Part shown: in pieces, positions 1 through 12,200 of the stretch
Layout of the letters: each line of letters starts with the position of its first letter
How positions within the stretch are numbered: the stretch's first letter is position 1
Source of the DNA: Athripsodes cinereus
Taxonomy: Eukaryota > Arthropoda > Insecta > Trichoptera > Leptoceridae
Reading direction: 5' to 3'
DNA: 64,000 nucleotides
Assembly: GCA_947579605.1 (NCBI GenBank)
Contig: OX388307.1
Location: 26,823,237 to 26,887,236, forward strand
The notes under the pieces: generated by a model
Databases searched by the model: none
What the model was told of the DNA's origin: nothing
The model's input: only the letters and a program-made list of their open reading frames with translations
Program-made: the position numbers and the translations under genes

Positions 1-22
1 AGCGATTATTTAATGCGTAGCA
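1..22. repeat. 22-bp direct repeat, left copy
   Basis: The first 22 bases of the window recur exactly at 5678-5699. Because this copy lies at the window edge, the repeat may extend further left. The copies could be a duplicated target, the inner edge of a longer terminal repeat, or a tandem duplication junction; nothing internal decides this. Confidence 0.6.
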
Positions 23-97
23 TTCTCCCTTTCGGCCCCTCTTGAAAATTTGAAGAGAAGCGACAAATTTTCAAGTTCCCCAATTATACAAAAAAAA

Positions 98-201
98 TTG
101 AGAACCACTTCAAAAAATTGTTGAGAACCACTGGTTACATGAAAAGATTGAATACCACTGGTTACATAAAAAAGTTGAGAACCATTGGATACATAAGCAA
201 C
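98..201 (+). repeat. 27-bp minisatellite, about 3.5 copies
   Basis: Three consecutive 27-bp units start at 121, 148 and 175, each reading TTGA(G/A)(A/T)ACCA(C/T)TGG then TACAT. A partial, diverged unit lies at 98-120. The copies differ from each other by several substitutions, so the array is not very recent. Confidence 0.8.
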
Positions 202-3200
202 TATATAGGTACCCAATTACAGACAAACAATTCAAAAAATGGTGGCTTATATACTATTACAATGTTTCTTACATCCTATAGCCCATTCAATTATTATTAT
301 TAAGCACTCGCGGTAAATTGCCCATAGTCAAAATTGATGCGAACTGTTTTCATATTTTGACTTACACTTCTTAATAATAACACAAAATTCACATTGGTTG
401 TTTTAGTACGGGGCTCCTATCAAAAGTCTGATAGCTACAATCATAACAATATAATAGTACATAGAGGTGTGTATATATATAGACATGTGCATATGTGCAT
501 GTATATGAAAAACACAGGGTATGAAAACAACAACTTTAAACATTTTACAATACAATTTTATAGAAACTCAGGATCGTTATTACGTTTCAATATACGGTTC
601 GTTCTACACTGGTGATAAAATTCTTTCTTTCAATTTCTCAATATACGTACGTTTCATTGATGGATTCCTTTACTACGATCGACGACAAGTTAATATTTTA
701 AACATGACAAACATATAAAACAAAAGTTACATACTTAAGAAGTTGGTTTACATCATTCTCGATTCCAGTTACATGTATCCGACAAGGGAAAAGTAACATA
801 AAGGAATTTAAATAAATATAAACAATTTTGTATAGATGGAATTAGAGATACCACATTTACGCTTCATTTAACCCATTAAGCTTAATAGCACTCATATACA
901 AGTGATTTCATGTACCATGTACCATACAAAGATATTGGCAAAGCACAGAAAGAAATCATAGACATAATAAGGACATATACATATTAGAAAAACAATTTAC
1001 ACGCAGACATGACATAATGGTACATCACGACGACTGCAATCACATTTACAGTAACCGATATTCATTATTGGCGTCAAATCCTTCTACGCATATTACATAC
1101 GACACAGTTCTCACACAGAGACAGATTTCTCACACAGAGATAATCTCAGAGGGAGCTACCCTCACACAGGCTTAATACATGACAAATACATTGAACAACT
1201 TTCGATCTTTGCTACACAATATACAAGTTACAAGTTCAATAAATTCTTTACATACATCATTATTCAAATTCAACATTAACTTCTTCATTCAGGGCTCACC
1301 TTTCATAAACAGATTCATACATCATCTTTATTCACTAACATACAATTAATCAAAATTATCCCATTGAATATCTGTAGCCAACATTCCACTACAGGTTTTA
1401 TTCTGTGTCCTTCATAAGCCATTCCCGTTCAATGTCAAAATGTTCTATCACATTTTCCAATGTATTCAAGCAACATAAACAAATTTTTTACAAAGTCACA
1501 AAATTATATTTAATTCAACAAGGATATACTACATCCAAACATTTCCAATTACAATTCATAAGAGATTACTACGTGTCCTACACGGAATCAAACGTCATAT
1601 AAACTCAAACTTCAAAATAATAGGCATGAACGATTAGCAATCACATTGTCTACATTCATCAAAAAGAGCATTACGATTTATCTTTCACACATCCAGATAA
1701 CATCGTCTCTACATTGATTACACAAAAAGTCACAAAAAAGTATTTAAACACATCTCTCCTACCACGGCTTCACATATTACATAAACATAACTCATTTTTT
1801 ATCAAAAAGCGTTCGTTAGTTTACCTTAACGGAACAATTCACTAAGCGGACTCAATTCTCAAATAAACAAGGCATAGGTTACTTCAATATTTCACGATGG
1901 TAATAAGCCGCAAAAGTCACATTATTACATTTCAAGAAAATTAATTACTTCACAAAAGATAACAAATTCCGTACACGAAGGGTTAATATTCAACAAAAAA
2001 AATCTAGATCGTTACATGGTTACTTCTTTAATTTCCAAAAAAAATTTACAAAACATCATTCTACTATTTACGTTAATGTCAAAATTTTCAACGATGGTCA
2101 TCAAAGGGTTAACTGTTTCTTAACTAAATTCAAAAATTCAGTTATAGTTCACAACTTGACATTAAAAAAAATTCAATTACTATTCACAAAGGGTTGACAA
2201 ATTCGGTCATGTTTCACTAAGGGTTAAGTGTATTTATTTTTCAAATTTCGTGAACGGTCGTGAAGGGTTAACATTATTCATTTCGATTTATTTTTAACTT
2301 TAATTTTCTCAAAACAAAAATATTTGTTTAATATTATTCATCATTATTATTTCGTCACATCACTACGTACGCACATATATATTCTTATCAAAATTCTACT
2401 ACGCATAATTTTACACAACAACGCTCATTTAATATTATTTCTCCAAGAGTTCAATAAAGATTTTTTTATTCCAAATGCAACATTTTACTGTTTCAAAAAA
2501 TTTAATTCAATTTAATATTTAACATCGATTTTTACTCTCATCGTTTGAAAATGAATCTACTATTAAAATAACATTACAACCAAATTCTGTTTACCGGCAA
2601 AGTTCTTTGTACACTTTGGTTTACTATACATACTGCAGTATCGGTACATACTTCGTATCGTTCCAATATTATTATTTTCAACTATACATTTTACCAGTAA
2701 AGCGGAGTTCCCAATTCGCGTATTCATATTACTATTACAATGTCGAGGTAAGTTTGCGCGCTGTCTCTCTTTCTCATGCGACGTATAGGTACATACTATA
2801 CGCTGCATAGTTATGTATACCACCATTCGCACACCGCTCGCTTCTCGTGATGTACAACTACGGTATAATATTATATCCATCCTTACGGCGTTCGATATTA
2901 TAGATACACACTATATCTTCGTTATGTTATGTTGGTCGGTTTGCGATGTTTTGTTTACCGCTTAATACGAAACATTACGATGGGATATTCTCTACAATAC
3001 AATTCTTTCTCATACGGCATCGATTTTTTACTCCACATTATAACAATACTCGCGACAAACGTTTGCGCTGTACACCAATACATTTATTTTTTAAATACGG
3101 ACATTTAAATTATCTATTTTACGATTCCTGTTTCATTTTTAAAATTGTTTTCATATACATACACACATTAAATTATTACATTTTCAATTAATATCAATAC

Positions 3201-5677
3201 ACATAATTTCACAATAAAGATAAGAATTCTGAACTTCACGATTAGGCATATTCACCACACAATACATTTAAAATTTTAGGGTCTATGATTATCCAAATCA
3301 TAAAATCCCGAAACGATGCCCACAAAATAATACGTTATCGTCCCACCAGGACGATCGCATCACTTCATTACATAACATTATCAAAAGAGAAATTATCAAG
3401 AACATTTAAAGAAATGAATTTACATTATTTGTACATAATAAAAGTATATAATTTGGCTCAGCCCCCAGCTTTCTATGTACAAAGCACATAGAAAACACAT
3501 AGAATATTATATGATAGAGAAAGTATATAAAGAAAGTTACAGTTATAATTGCAAGTAAAACAGATTAATATATTGGCTCAAGTTCATGTCTAGGTATGAA
3601 TCTACTTGGTCTATACAAGAGGAATGCATTGTGTGTGTGTGAACATATTTCAATTATATATTTATACTTACGTAAAGTTCAGAGAATTCCTTATCCTTTG
3701 GTTTCATCATTTTCTTATGGTCATCTTATCATTATAGAATACATAGGTAATTCAAGCAATAATGTTTCTTCTGTTAGCATACTTTATATTGCAAAGATTC
3801 TACTTATATCTTTTCCTGAGTAGAATTATAGATATATATATCCATATAAACAATCAAAAATTTATATCAAGTGGAACAAAGATTATCATAAGTACATCAG
3901 ACCTTTCCAAGAACGTGGATATTTTATTTCCATCAGTGGAGCCATTCATTTAGCTCTTTGTTGCTCTCATAGTGAAATAATATGGTCTTTCATCCGTTGG
4001 TTGGTCAAGGAATCGAACCTTTGTGACATAACTACTCCAAGTATAAACTAGGTTATTGGAAGAATATATACAAGGAGGCGAAGAGATGTACTTTAATATT
4101 ATACAGAGTATTGAATCTACTTGAGGGTATATAAAATGGATTTCAACAGAAAGATATCGTATGGTAAGTGATTCACATTTATTGTGCAAACATACATATA
4201 TTACACAACAAGACAGTTATTTTCAAAGTAAATTTGTAGGGAATGACATTCCGCTCAATATGCAAAGTTACGAAAGTTATATCATATTCGGATTGAGACA
4301 ATAAATCAAACAATGGTAATTATCAAATAAACCAACCTTGGTATTATCAATATAAATCAATACCTGGTTTATCATATGCTCTATAAATATTTAAATGGAA
4401 ACATTCATTCTTCATTCAAACCCAAAATCTTAAATTAGTACACAAAGGAAAGCAATATATAAAATAGTTCAATGATAATATGAATTCTGTTATGGAAAAA
4501 ATATCATTATATACAATATACAATAACAATATAGTCACTTACAGATGAACAGGCGAGCTGTTGTTGAATAACACAAAGCCGAGTATATTACTGATGAAGT
4601 ATTGTGTACACTTTGACGGTAGAAGGCAGAATCGTGAAAGAAACATACTCTAATGTCTCTATGGCGGTCGCTGGTCATACCAAAGACGTACAGGGGTGTG
4701 TAGGTGGTGCCAGAATCTGATAGATTCTGTCCTCAGGACGGAAGAGATCACTACTTCTCAAGAGTCATGAGAAATCTTATAAGTTCCTACTCTATCCTCA
4801 AGTTCACATTGGAATGGGAGTTACATCGGTAAATCACCGATACGCAATATACGGACTACCCGCGTTGAAGAGGTATTCGTTGCAGACTTCGGAACACATT
4901 CATAATTTTAAATTAAATTTATAATACTGAGCAAGTAGAAAGAATAGTTTATGCGCTTTTTTATGATTCCTATCATTGAATAATTGTTCAGAAACAATGG
5001 ATTATCCTCTTCACACGGTTATATATAATGGCGGGAACAGCATAACCACGCCCTAACAAACACAAATGCTACATTACTCAAAATCTTCTAATGTTGTCTT
5101 TATAACACCACAATAATCGAAATCTATATGACTCAAAGGAAACACAAGAATGTCCATAACACTATTCGGATTATTGATTACTATTGATTATTAATCATTA
5201 TTATTATTGCTCCCTGATATTGGCGGTAAAATCGGTCGCACGCGCAATAACTAACACAGATTTTTAAAGTACATTATTAACGACACACAATAAGAATAGT
5301 TTTACGTACGATAGAGGGCAACACACTTGTTTATCACATTATGAAGTTAAGTACTATTAAATAATTATCGTTAGTATTATTATTGTGTCGGAGCTACGCA
5401 AGGCGGTTCGCAACCAAGGCGGGGAAGGGACAACCCTTCCTTCGTCCAACCTATGCCATGGTTTGCGGGTAACTGATTTCAAAAGGACGCGATCTATTCA
5501 ACAAACAGTTGGTCTAACGAATTAAGTGCCGTGTGCAAGTACGGGGTTCACACAGATACCTTCGAGAAGTCACGTGACATCGGATGATTTCCATAACGTT
5601 CGATTATTATTATTATTATGGATGACTCATGGACAACAAATGGATATTGGAACATTAGCTAGTATGAACTTCTCCGC
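202..5677. other. Unassigned AT-rich non-coding block
   Basis: No reading frame here looks like a protein; the longest are about 100 codons and resemble nothing known. Between roughly 700 and 3300 the plus strand is visibly poor in G relative to C. Five copies of AAGGGTT(A/G)A lie at 1978, 2104, 2189, 2219 and 2263, possibly a decayed local repeat. A more GC-rich patch at about 5380-5610 is also unrecognised. No clear transposon ends were seen. Confidence 0.5.
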
Positions 5678-5699
5678 AGCGATTATTTAATGCGTAGCA
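5678..5699. repeat. 22-bp direct repeat, right copy
   Basis: Exact copy of bases 1-22. TTCTCC stands just before this copy (5670-5675) and just after the left copy (23-28). That similarity of context suggests a larger duplicated or element-terminal structure, but it remains unassigned. Confidence 0.6.
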
Positions 5700-6361
5700 A
5701 TATACAACACATTCATGAGTTGCGTGAACAAATCTGAGAGTATGAATTTGACAAGGTTTATTTCATTTTTGTAATGAAGACTTGATGATTTATCATCACC
5801 TTTGTAGTGCGAAATCTTTATTTTACAAACCACAGAATTCCCAATTTATGTGAAGGAGTTAATCCAACTCTGGCAGTCAAAACAATCCTACTGACAAAAA
5901 ATGATAGAGGTTTTATTTCTTGTTCATAAAAAAACTACCTACAATTCGATGGCTTATTTCTATAGGGAGACAAGTCGAAAAACATGATTTTACACAAATC
6001 GCATTTTAAGTTTTAGCCAAAACTTAATCTATGATATCTTCCCAAAATAAAAAGCTAACCTACTAATAACTTCGCAATTTATTTGTAAAAAGTGTTCTAA
6101 TTAATACTAATATAATTTCAATTCATTTCAATAATCCAAAAAAATACAAAAAATAAAAATATGAAGGTATTCAGACTTAACTCCCCATAAAATCGTACGT
6201 CTTGGTAATTATTTCAATTCTATAAGGAGACATCTCAAATGTCTCCGTATAGAAGTAGATTTTTGTCCTACTTCATACAGAGAAAATCGTATGTTTTTAG
6301 TTGTCTCCTGCTGTCAATTTATTATTTGCACTTGAAATGAGATGGAGGAAAACCTTTAGAT

Positions 6362-6721
6362 CAGAGGTTCCCAATTTTTTTTTCTCATAGACCACTTTAA
6401 AAAATTTGCTGGTATCGGTGGACCCCCTGTATTTCTAACCCCCCGTAGCTAAATTTTCGAAATGGTATAGAAATTTCAAATATTTCAAAAACTCCTCGGT
6501 TTTCTTACAGAATATTTTCTACAATGTTACGGGTATTTGTACCGACTATTGTTGATGTCATTATCTGGTGCTTTTACCGAATATCCGATACTTTAACTAT
6601 GGATTCGTGGACCCCCTCTTACAACTCGTGCACCCCCATTTTTTAGTCACGCCATCGTAGACCCCCCTCGAGTCTCCCGTGGACCCCTGGGGGTCCACTT
6701 GGACCACTTTGGGAATCACTG
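6362..6721. mobile_element. Non-autonomous hAT-type element
   Basis: The element starts CAGAGGTTCCCAA and ends, read inward on the other strand, CAGTGATTCCCAA, a terminal pattern familiar from hAT miniature elements. It is flanked by CTTTAGAT (6354-6361) and CTTGAGAT (6722-6729), an 8-bp target duplication with one mismatch; 8 bp is the hAT rule. The right half carries several runs like GGACCCCC. There is no coding capacity. About 110 bp of its interior resembles 14085-14220. Confidence 0.8.
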
Positions 6722-7269
6722 CTTGAGATGATCAAGAAAACCACACTGAAGAGGATACAATATTTAATTTAGTATTTTTATACATAATGCTTATCATCCC
6801 AAGTAGATTCATTGTTTTTGAGCAATGATGGCTTGTTGATTCACCAATTTACTATTCATTCTACTAGAGATTAAACAAACATGAGAGAGACCTCTTTTGA
6901 TTTCTCAGGTCATTATAATTTTTTAGTTATTTAGATTGATATACTAAATTTTATTTCATATTTTTTTTTACGAAACAATAATAATTACCTAAGAAATCGA
7001 AAAACGTTTCTGTTTAAAGAACGCCAGTTTCAATAGTTTACCCAGTACAATAAAACAGTTACATACTACTTTCAAATAAATCTTAGAGTAAATCGATGAT
7101 GAGGAATATTTTTTTCAGCGCCGTCTAATGAAACACCCATCTCAAGAGCGTGGAACAAACATATCAAAACAATATGTACATTAAAAAGTAGGTATACAAG
7201 TTTTTCGAAGTAGTTTATTTTATCTTATCTCTTATAGGTACCTATACTTACTTGAATACTTTCATGATA

Positions 7270-7883
7270 TCTATATATATAAAAGAAAGTCGCGTTAGTT
7301 ACACCATTTATAGCTCAGGAATGGCTGTACCAATTTGAATGATCACTGAATTGTTGGATTCTTCTCGGCCCCGAATAACCGAAAGGCTATTAAAATATTT
7401 TACGGATTCACGGGAAGAAAAGTTAAGAAGATATTTTTTTACTCCATACATCTTTAGTTTCAATCAAAAATGTAATATGGAGAATTATACAAAATCAACG
7501 ATGATGTTTTTTTTAAAGATTGGCCTATTTATAGAATATTTTAGGTATAAATTTTCAAATTAGAATAATTATCAATACAATTTAACATCTGTGATTCTGA
7601 AATTTCAATTTTGAAAAATTCATGGATAAGAATTTTTATAAATTTGAAATGAATAGGTACAATACCTAATACCTAAAAAATAAATTAGTACCTACATTTA
7701 TTACGTACAGCAGATAATTTGTATACAAATCTGAGTTAAGTATAATATTGTTCAACAAAAATTAATTTTATTTTTTGCACTATACGATGACACACTTGAA
7801 CAATTACGGGAGTTTGTGAAGAGATTAAAAATATTAATCATTCATTGATTTTTAGACGGTACGAAGTTCGCTGGGTCAGCTAG
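7270..7883 (+). mobile_element. Non-autonomous Helitron
   Basis: The left end begins TCTATATATATAAAAGAAAG and the right end finishes ACGAAGTTCGCTGGGTCAGC then TAG, giving the 5'-TC and CTAG-3' ends of Helitrons. The base before is A and the base after is T, matching insertion between A and T without target duplication. This end pair is typical of short Helitrons of insects. A small dyad (CGAA/TTCG) lies about 15 bases before the right end where a hairpin is expected. No Rep or helicase sequence is present, so it would depend on a complete copy elsewhere. Confidence 0.85.
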
Positions 7884-8196
7884 TTGCATGATAAATTACA
7901 GATTTATTAGGATACATCTTAGATGTCTCCCTATAGAACTTACATATATCACAAATCAGTACTAATTTATCAATTCTATAAGGAGACATTAGACTTGTTA
8001 CCCTATGGAACTGATTTTTTGTAAAATTTCTATTATTTCCATATGGAGACAAAGTATTTCAGCTTTCAGTAAAAGCATATTTGACTTGTTTCTCTATTGA
8101 TATATGTGCAGACCATCTTTAAGAAATTATTTGCATCATTAACTCAATTTTGATATTTTTTGACTTGTCTCCCTATAGAAATAAGCCATCGAATTG

Positions 8197-9036
8197 GCGA
8201 TCGTATTGACTAGTTGAAGGTTTATATAGCATACCAAAGAAAGAAACATTTAAAAGTACCTACATTACAATAAAATTAAAAATCAAATGTAGGATACTCA
8301 AAATGTAAATACATGATAAAACATCCTTGATTTTTAATGAAAATTGTGGACTGGTGACCCTGTATGAATGGACCAATCTTGATAACCGACCAGTTTCAGA
8401 CAAGTCCCTGATGAAAATGTCATGTTGTGTAAAAGACTAAACGTCTCAGTGTGACTAGCTACGTAATGTAGGTGTAACCTAATAAGCAGTTGTGTGCTGA
8501 AGTTTTCCACACATTAATAATATTAAATTACATAGTAATCAATTACCACGCGCTATGTTGCTAATAAATCAATGTGGAAAGTATTAGACCTAGCATTACC
8601 TAGACGTAGACAAAACAAAGAACACAGGAAATAGGTGTATCTATGTACGTATCGTAGGTATGTACGTATATGTCATCCAGATTAATAAATATTAAGATTT
8701 AACAATAAGACCCTTAAGATGATTTTACTTAAGATGTTGATTTCAAACTATAACCATCAAACTTTCACCGTTTTTTGAAACGTGATTCAATTGAAGCGAG
8801 CATCCAACTGCCGATCAAACCAGAATTTGTATGAATTTATTACTCTGATCGGTGGTTCATCGCTTACTTGGTTTTATTCGTGTTTCTAAATAAGACAGTT
8901 TAAGCTGTTATCCAGCAATGGGTCTGCTCAACCAGTTTGAAAAATCTTATATGAGAGACAAAAAAGTAGATGCCAAAATGACAAAAAATACATGGCAAAA
9001 AATCAACCATTAAAGTAATCATCATCATCATCGCCC
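8197..9036. other. No gene seen
   Basis: AT-rich sequence without recognisable coding or repeat signatures, apart from a short GAT/ATC run at 9019-9032 that forms the tail of the adjacent minus-strand LINE fragment. Confidence 0.5.
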
Positions 9037-9342
9037 TCAACGATCCTCTCGGGAGCACAGGGCAGAAACCAGCCTCCTTCATACAGAGCGTCTCTGCGCC
9101 AGTTGCGTCACCTCTTTCCACGACATTCCCTGCGCTCTGATGTCGCTGTCATAGGAACGGTGTATTGTGAAAGATGGACGCCCGGGCCGACGGAACCCTT
9201 GCGGACGGAAGAACAGTGCTCTTTTTGGCCAACTATCATTGGGCATTCTTAGAACATGTCCCAGTCAGAACCATCGTCTCTCCTGTATCACGGAGATTAC
9301 AGATCTCTGTCGGGTGCGCCGGCGCACAGCATCATTTGTGAC
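9037..9342 (-). pseudogene. LINE RT C-terminal fragment (LGHVLRMP family)
   Basis: Minus-strand translation gives about 100 codons of the C-terminal region of a non-LTR retrotransposon RT protein: an arginine-rich start, LGHVLRMPNDSWPKRALF, RRPGRPSFT, DIRAQGMSWKEVTQLAQ and a final CSRED before the stop at 9037-9039. Two in-frame stops (one before LGHVL, one after QRRSV) show it is dead. The RT catalytic part is absent, so the copy is 5'-truncated. Related fragments of the same family lie at 32784-32910 and 39768-39822. A GATGAT tail follows the stop. Confidence 0.8.
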
Positions 9343-9867
9343 ATGTTCATACCATTTGACTTAGCTTAGCTAAATTTATGGAAGTAAACATAAACTGTTC
9401 TAGATTTACTGTATTTAAGAATAGATACAGTAACCTGGTTTCCACTCACAAAGTTCGACAGTGACTTAGTCAGTAGTTAGTCGAAATCAGATCGTATTTA
9501 CAAAAAGTAAAGTTTAACATTAAAAAAAAAATCTTTATTTCAGCTCATAATATTAACGCATTAAAAAGTTTACAATTTCTCGAGTATTAATTTAATAGCT
9601 TTCAGGAAATAACATTTTAATTGTTTGATTAATGTGGAACTGCCGTGTACAATAATAAAAATTATAATTTTACAGCTTTATATTTGTGGCGTCGTTCACC
9701 TTGCTTGGGATTTCTGGTTTACCTATATTAATTATATACATAAATAGTTTTTGTTTGTACGTAAAAACGAAGGTATTTACTAAATTTCGTCATTGATTAT
9801 CAATCTCATTTGTCAAAAGGGCAATTTGTTTTGTCATAAGTACAAATAACGTACTAGTAATTAAATA

Positions 9868-10073
9868 ATTTTGTTATGGAGTGGAGGAGCCTCGTTCTTC
9901 ACGGCAAACCCATAAGACGTTGTTCAGTTGGAGACTATTTTAGAAATGAAAACAGTTGGAAATGCATGTTGCAGAAGGCAACTCTACAAAAAAGTAAAAA
10001 TTCTGGGGGTGGAGAAGAAAAAAAGAGTGGGTGGGAATGTACAAGAGATTCCGTTTTATCCGGTGAATGTTCA
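9868..10073 (+). other. Unrecognised coding-like patch
   Basis: This stretch is less AT-rich than its surroundings and open in two overlapping plus frames from about 9876 and 9928. I do not recognise the protein. It ends just before a hAT miniature element and about 180 bp before a LINE tail, so it may be an upstream part of the same LINE interrupted by the hAT element. It could equally be chance. Confidence 0.25.
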
Positions 10074-10081
10074 GTCTAAGT

Positions 10082-10179
10082 CAGTGGTTCCCAAAGTTGT
10101 AAAGTTCCCAAAGCATCCATTAGGGTCCACTCGCTCATGACCCACTGGTGGGTCGCGACCCATAGTTTGGGAAATACTG
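10082..10179. mobile_element. 98-bp hAT-type miniature element
   Basis: It begins CAGTGGTTCCCAAA and its other end, read inward, is CAGTATTTCCCAAA. The flanks GTCTAAGT at 10074-10081 and 10180-10187 are identical 8-bp target duplications. The element is very short and has no coding capacity, so it could only have moved using a hAT transposase supplied from elsewhere. The intact duplication argues for a relatively young insertion. Confidence 0.92.
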
Positions 10180-10253
10180 GTCTAAGTTATCATACGTTAT
10201 ACAATAAAATAGTGCTCATAATGTCGGGATATTTTTTTTATTTAAAGCTTGTT

Positions 10254-10379
10254 ATGAAAAAGAGATGGTCTGACGACATTACTCTAATCGCGGAAAGGAA
10301 ATGGATACAGAGGGCACCGGACCGCAACGATTGGAAGAGTTGGGAAGAGGCCTATATCCAGCAGTGGAGAGATGGCTGA
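10254..10379 (+). pseudogene. LINE RT extreme C-terminus (EEAYIQQW family)
   Basis: Forty-odd codons end at the stop 10377-10379 and read RWSDDI, KWIQRAPDRNDWKSWEEAY, IQQWRDG. This matches the C-terminal tail of a large LINE family of insects (an RW-D-I, W-x-A-x-DR-x-W and EEAYIQQW series). Only the tail survives, as expected for heavy 5' truncation. Similar tails are at 31083-31141, 34476-34755, 54515-54605 and 56017-56097. Confidence 0.75.
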
Positions 10380-10640
10380 CTAAGAAGAAAAAGAAAGCTT
10401 GTTAAACGGTCTGTAGTCTCACATGTGACATGACCCATTTTAAGTGTGCATCGACTTTTATTTAGATATTAATGTGAAATATCGATCATCATCGACAATT
10501 ATTTATCTAATGAGTACCGATGTATTGTATGTAGGTACTTTTATGGTAACTTTTGTATCACATAATGTCTAGTTACAGAAATATACCAACGGTCGTACTC
10601 ATAAAGAACGTTTAAATTTAGACTCGGATAACTGTTAGAC

Positions 10641-10740
10641 ATATTTATTTATTTATTTATTTATTTTTATTAACTTAAAAAAAAACACCACTCACCATGA
10701 GAGTTTTCACCTTGTCGATGAGTCATGCACATAACAATAG
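10641..10740 (-). repeat. Retroposon 3' tail with (TTTA)n
   Basis: A run of about eight TTTA units is followed rightward by A-rich and then complex sequence, the layout of a minus-strand LINE 3' end whose AAAT-type tail reads to the left. No coding part is recognisable nearby, so the family is not known. Confidence 0.4.
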
Positions 10741-11766
10741 TACAATGAAATACACATTATGAAACACAATTAAAAACAGAAAGCACAGGGATTAATACAA
10801 AGAAAAAAATACGCATTCATACTTATTTATTTTAATTTCATCAAAACATCAAATAATTCCTAAAGTTAATACCGATTAAATGAAAAACTTTACTCATTAG
10901 TTTTTTGTACATGGTTTGATCAAAACCTCATTTGACCATATATTTTTATATACTGCATCTACTTAGTATTACACCAAAAATATAGGTCAGTCAGGTTTTC
11001 AAGAAACGAATTATTTTAGTTAGGTATATGTTGTTGTTTAGTTGTATGCCCATTTTTATGATGAACAGGCTGCTTGCCGATCATCAGAAGAATTAAAATC
11101 ACTAATTACAATTATAGGCCTTTTTTTAAATTAACCGCTCTTTTCATCTGTGCTCTTGAGACGGTCGAAGAACCCTAAAACGGTGCTTAAAAAACAAATC
11201 ATTCACAATCATCAATGCTGATCTCTTATGCTCGTGGGTAAGGTGCCACTTAACCAGGCCTTATAGTTGGAATAAGAGTTATGCCTTATTAGTAGTGTGT
11301 AAAACTGATAAAGGAGTTTGTTTTTATTATTATTATGTAAACATTATACATATATGTACATATACATAAACACTGAATATTATAATTCAATAACTTGCTG
11401 TTTGTATATAAAATTATATGATTCTATGACAATATGTATAATATGTTGTTTAATGTGGAGGTGGCTGGTGAATTGAAAGCTGCGGATGAATTATAATAAA
11501 ATTTCATTTTGTTGTTGTTATTTTCAAAATTTCTATAGTTTTTGTTGTTGTTATACGCGATAACAAATGAAAGCGCATTGTATTGTTTAATGAAAGGTAC
11601 AATTATATTACTGAATAATTTCATATTGGAATAAGAAAGAAAAAATATAGGTACTTATTGAATTTATAGGTACTTATTGAATTCATAGCTTACCAGCCTT
11701 TATATCATGTGTATGACTCATCGTTGACTTTTGTTCTTGTGATTTATCTGATAAATAATTAAATAA
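10741..11766. other. No gene seen
   Basis: AT-rich DNA. Small reading frames (for example around 11424-11624, minus) have low-complexity composition and no recognisable motif. Confidence 0.45.
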
Positions 11767-12200
11767 ATATTGTACTTTGGACATGACACTAGGGGGACTC
11801 TTTACATCCTGCTAGTGTTGAAAAATATATTATAACATAATATTGTTGAGTGTAATGTGTGTCATTCGTCCTTCCTCTCTGTTTCTTTTGTTAAAAAATC
11901 AAATATTGTACTAAAGACGTGGTACTAAGGGGACTCTTTACATCCTTCTAGTAGGTACTGAAAAATGCATTATTATTATTATTTTTATTCACATTATATT
12001 ATTATTATTTATGTTCAAATTTATATGTTCGGCAACTTTTTTACTCAATTTTCATTGTTTTGTCTCGATTTTGATGCCTTACTACTTTGTATTCTTTCAT
12101 GTATTCTTTTAATGTTGTTCTTTTTATCCTGTGTAATTATGATGAACCCAAGTGTCCTGTAAGGGGCCTATGGGGAATGATTTACAATAAACAATAAACA
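11767..12200 (+). repeat. Retroposon 3' untranslated region with an internal direct repeat
   Basis: About 65 bases around GGGGACTCTTTACATCCT occur twice, at 11767-11832 and 11902-11974, with roughly 135-bp spacing. The block ends at about 12200 in a series of ACAATAA units (two copies of ACAATAAACAATAA-like sequence), resembling a LINE tail. No RT coding part is attached, so family membership is inferred only from the tail. Confidence 0.45.

Larger units (their letters stand above)
5942..8196. mobile_element. Candidate DNA transposon with 35-bp inverted ends, carrying nested insertions
   Basis: Bases 5942-5976 are the exact reverse complement of 8162-8196. The word TATAGGGAGACAAGT and variants recur near both ends in both directions (about 5962, 6220-6252 as a small dyad, 6302, 7930, 7980, 8045, 8085 and 8163), as expected for repeated transposase-binding sites. 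No transposase frame is visible, so this is a non-autonomous or gutted element. A hAT-like element (6362-6721) and a Helitron (7270-7883) sit inside; removing both leaves about 1.28 kb. No clear target duplication was found beside the arms, so superfamily and exact ends are uncertain. Confidence 0.65.

Noticed and set aside
1..5699. LTR retrotransposon bounded by the 22-bp repeats
   Set aside because: No TG...CA ends, primer-binding site, polypurine tract or gag/pol coding sequence was seen between the copies.
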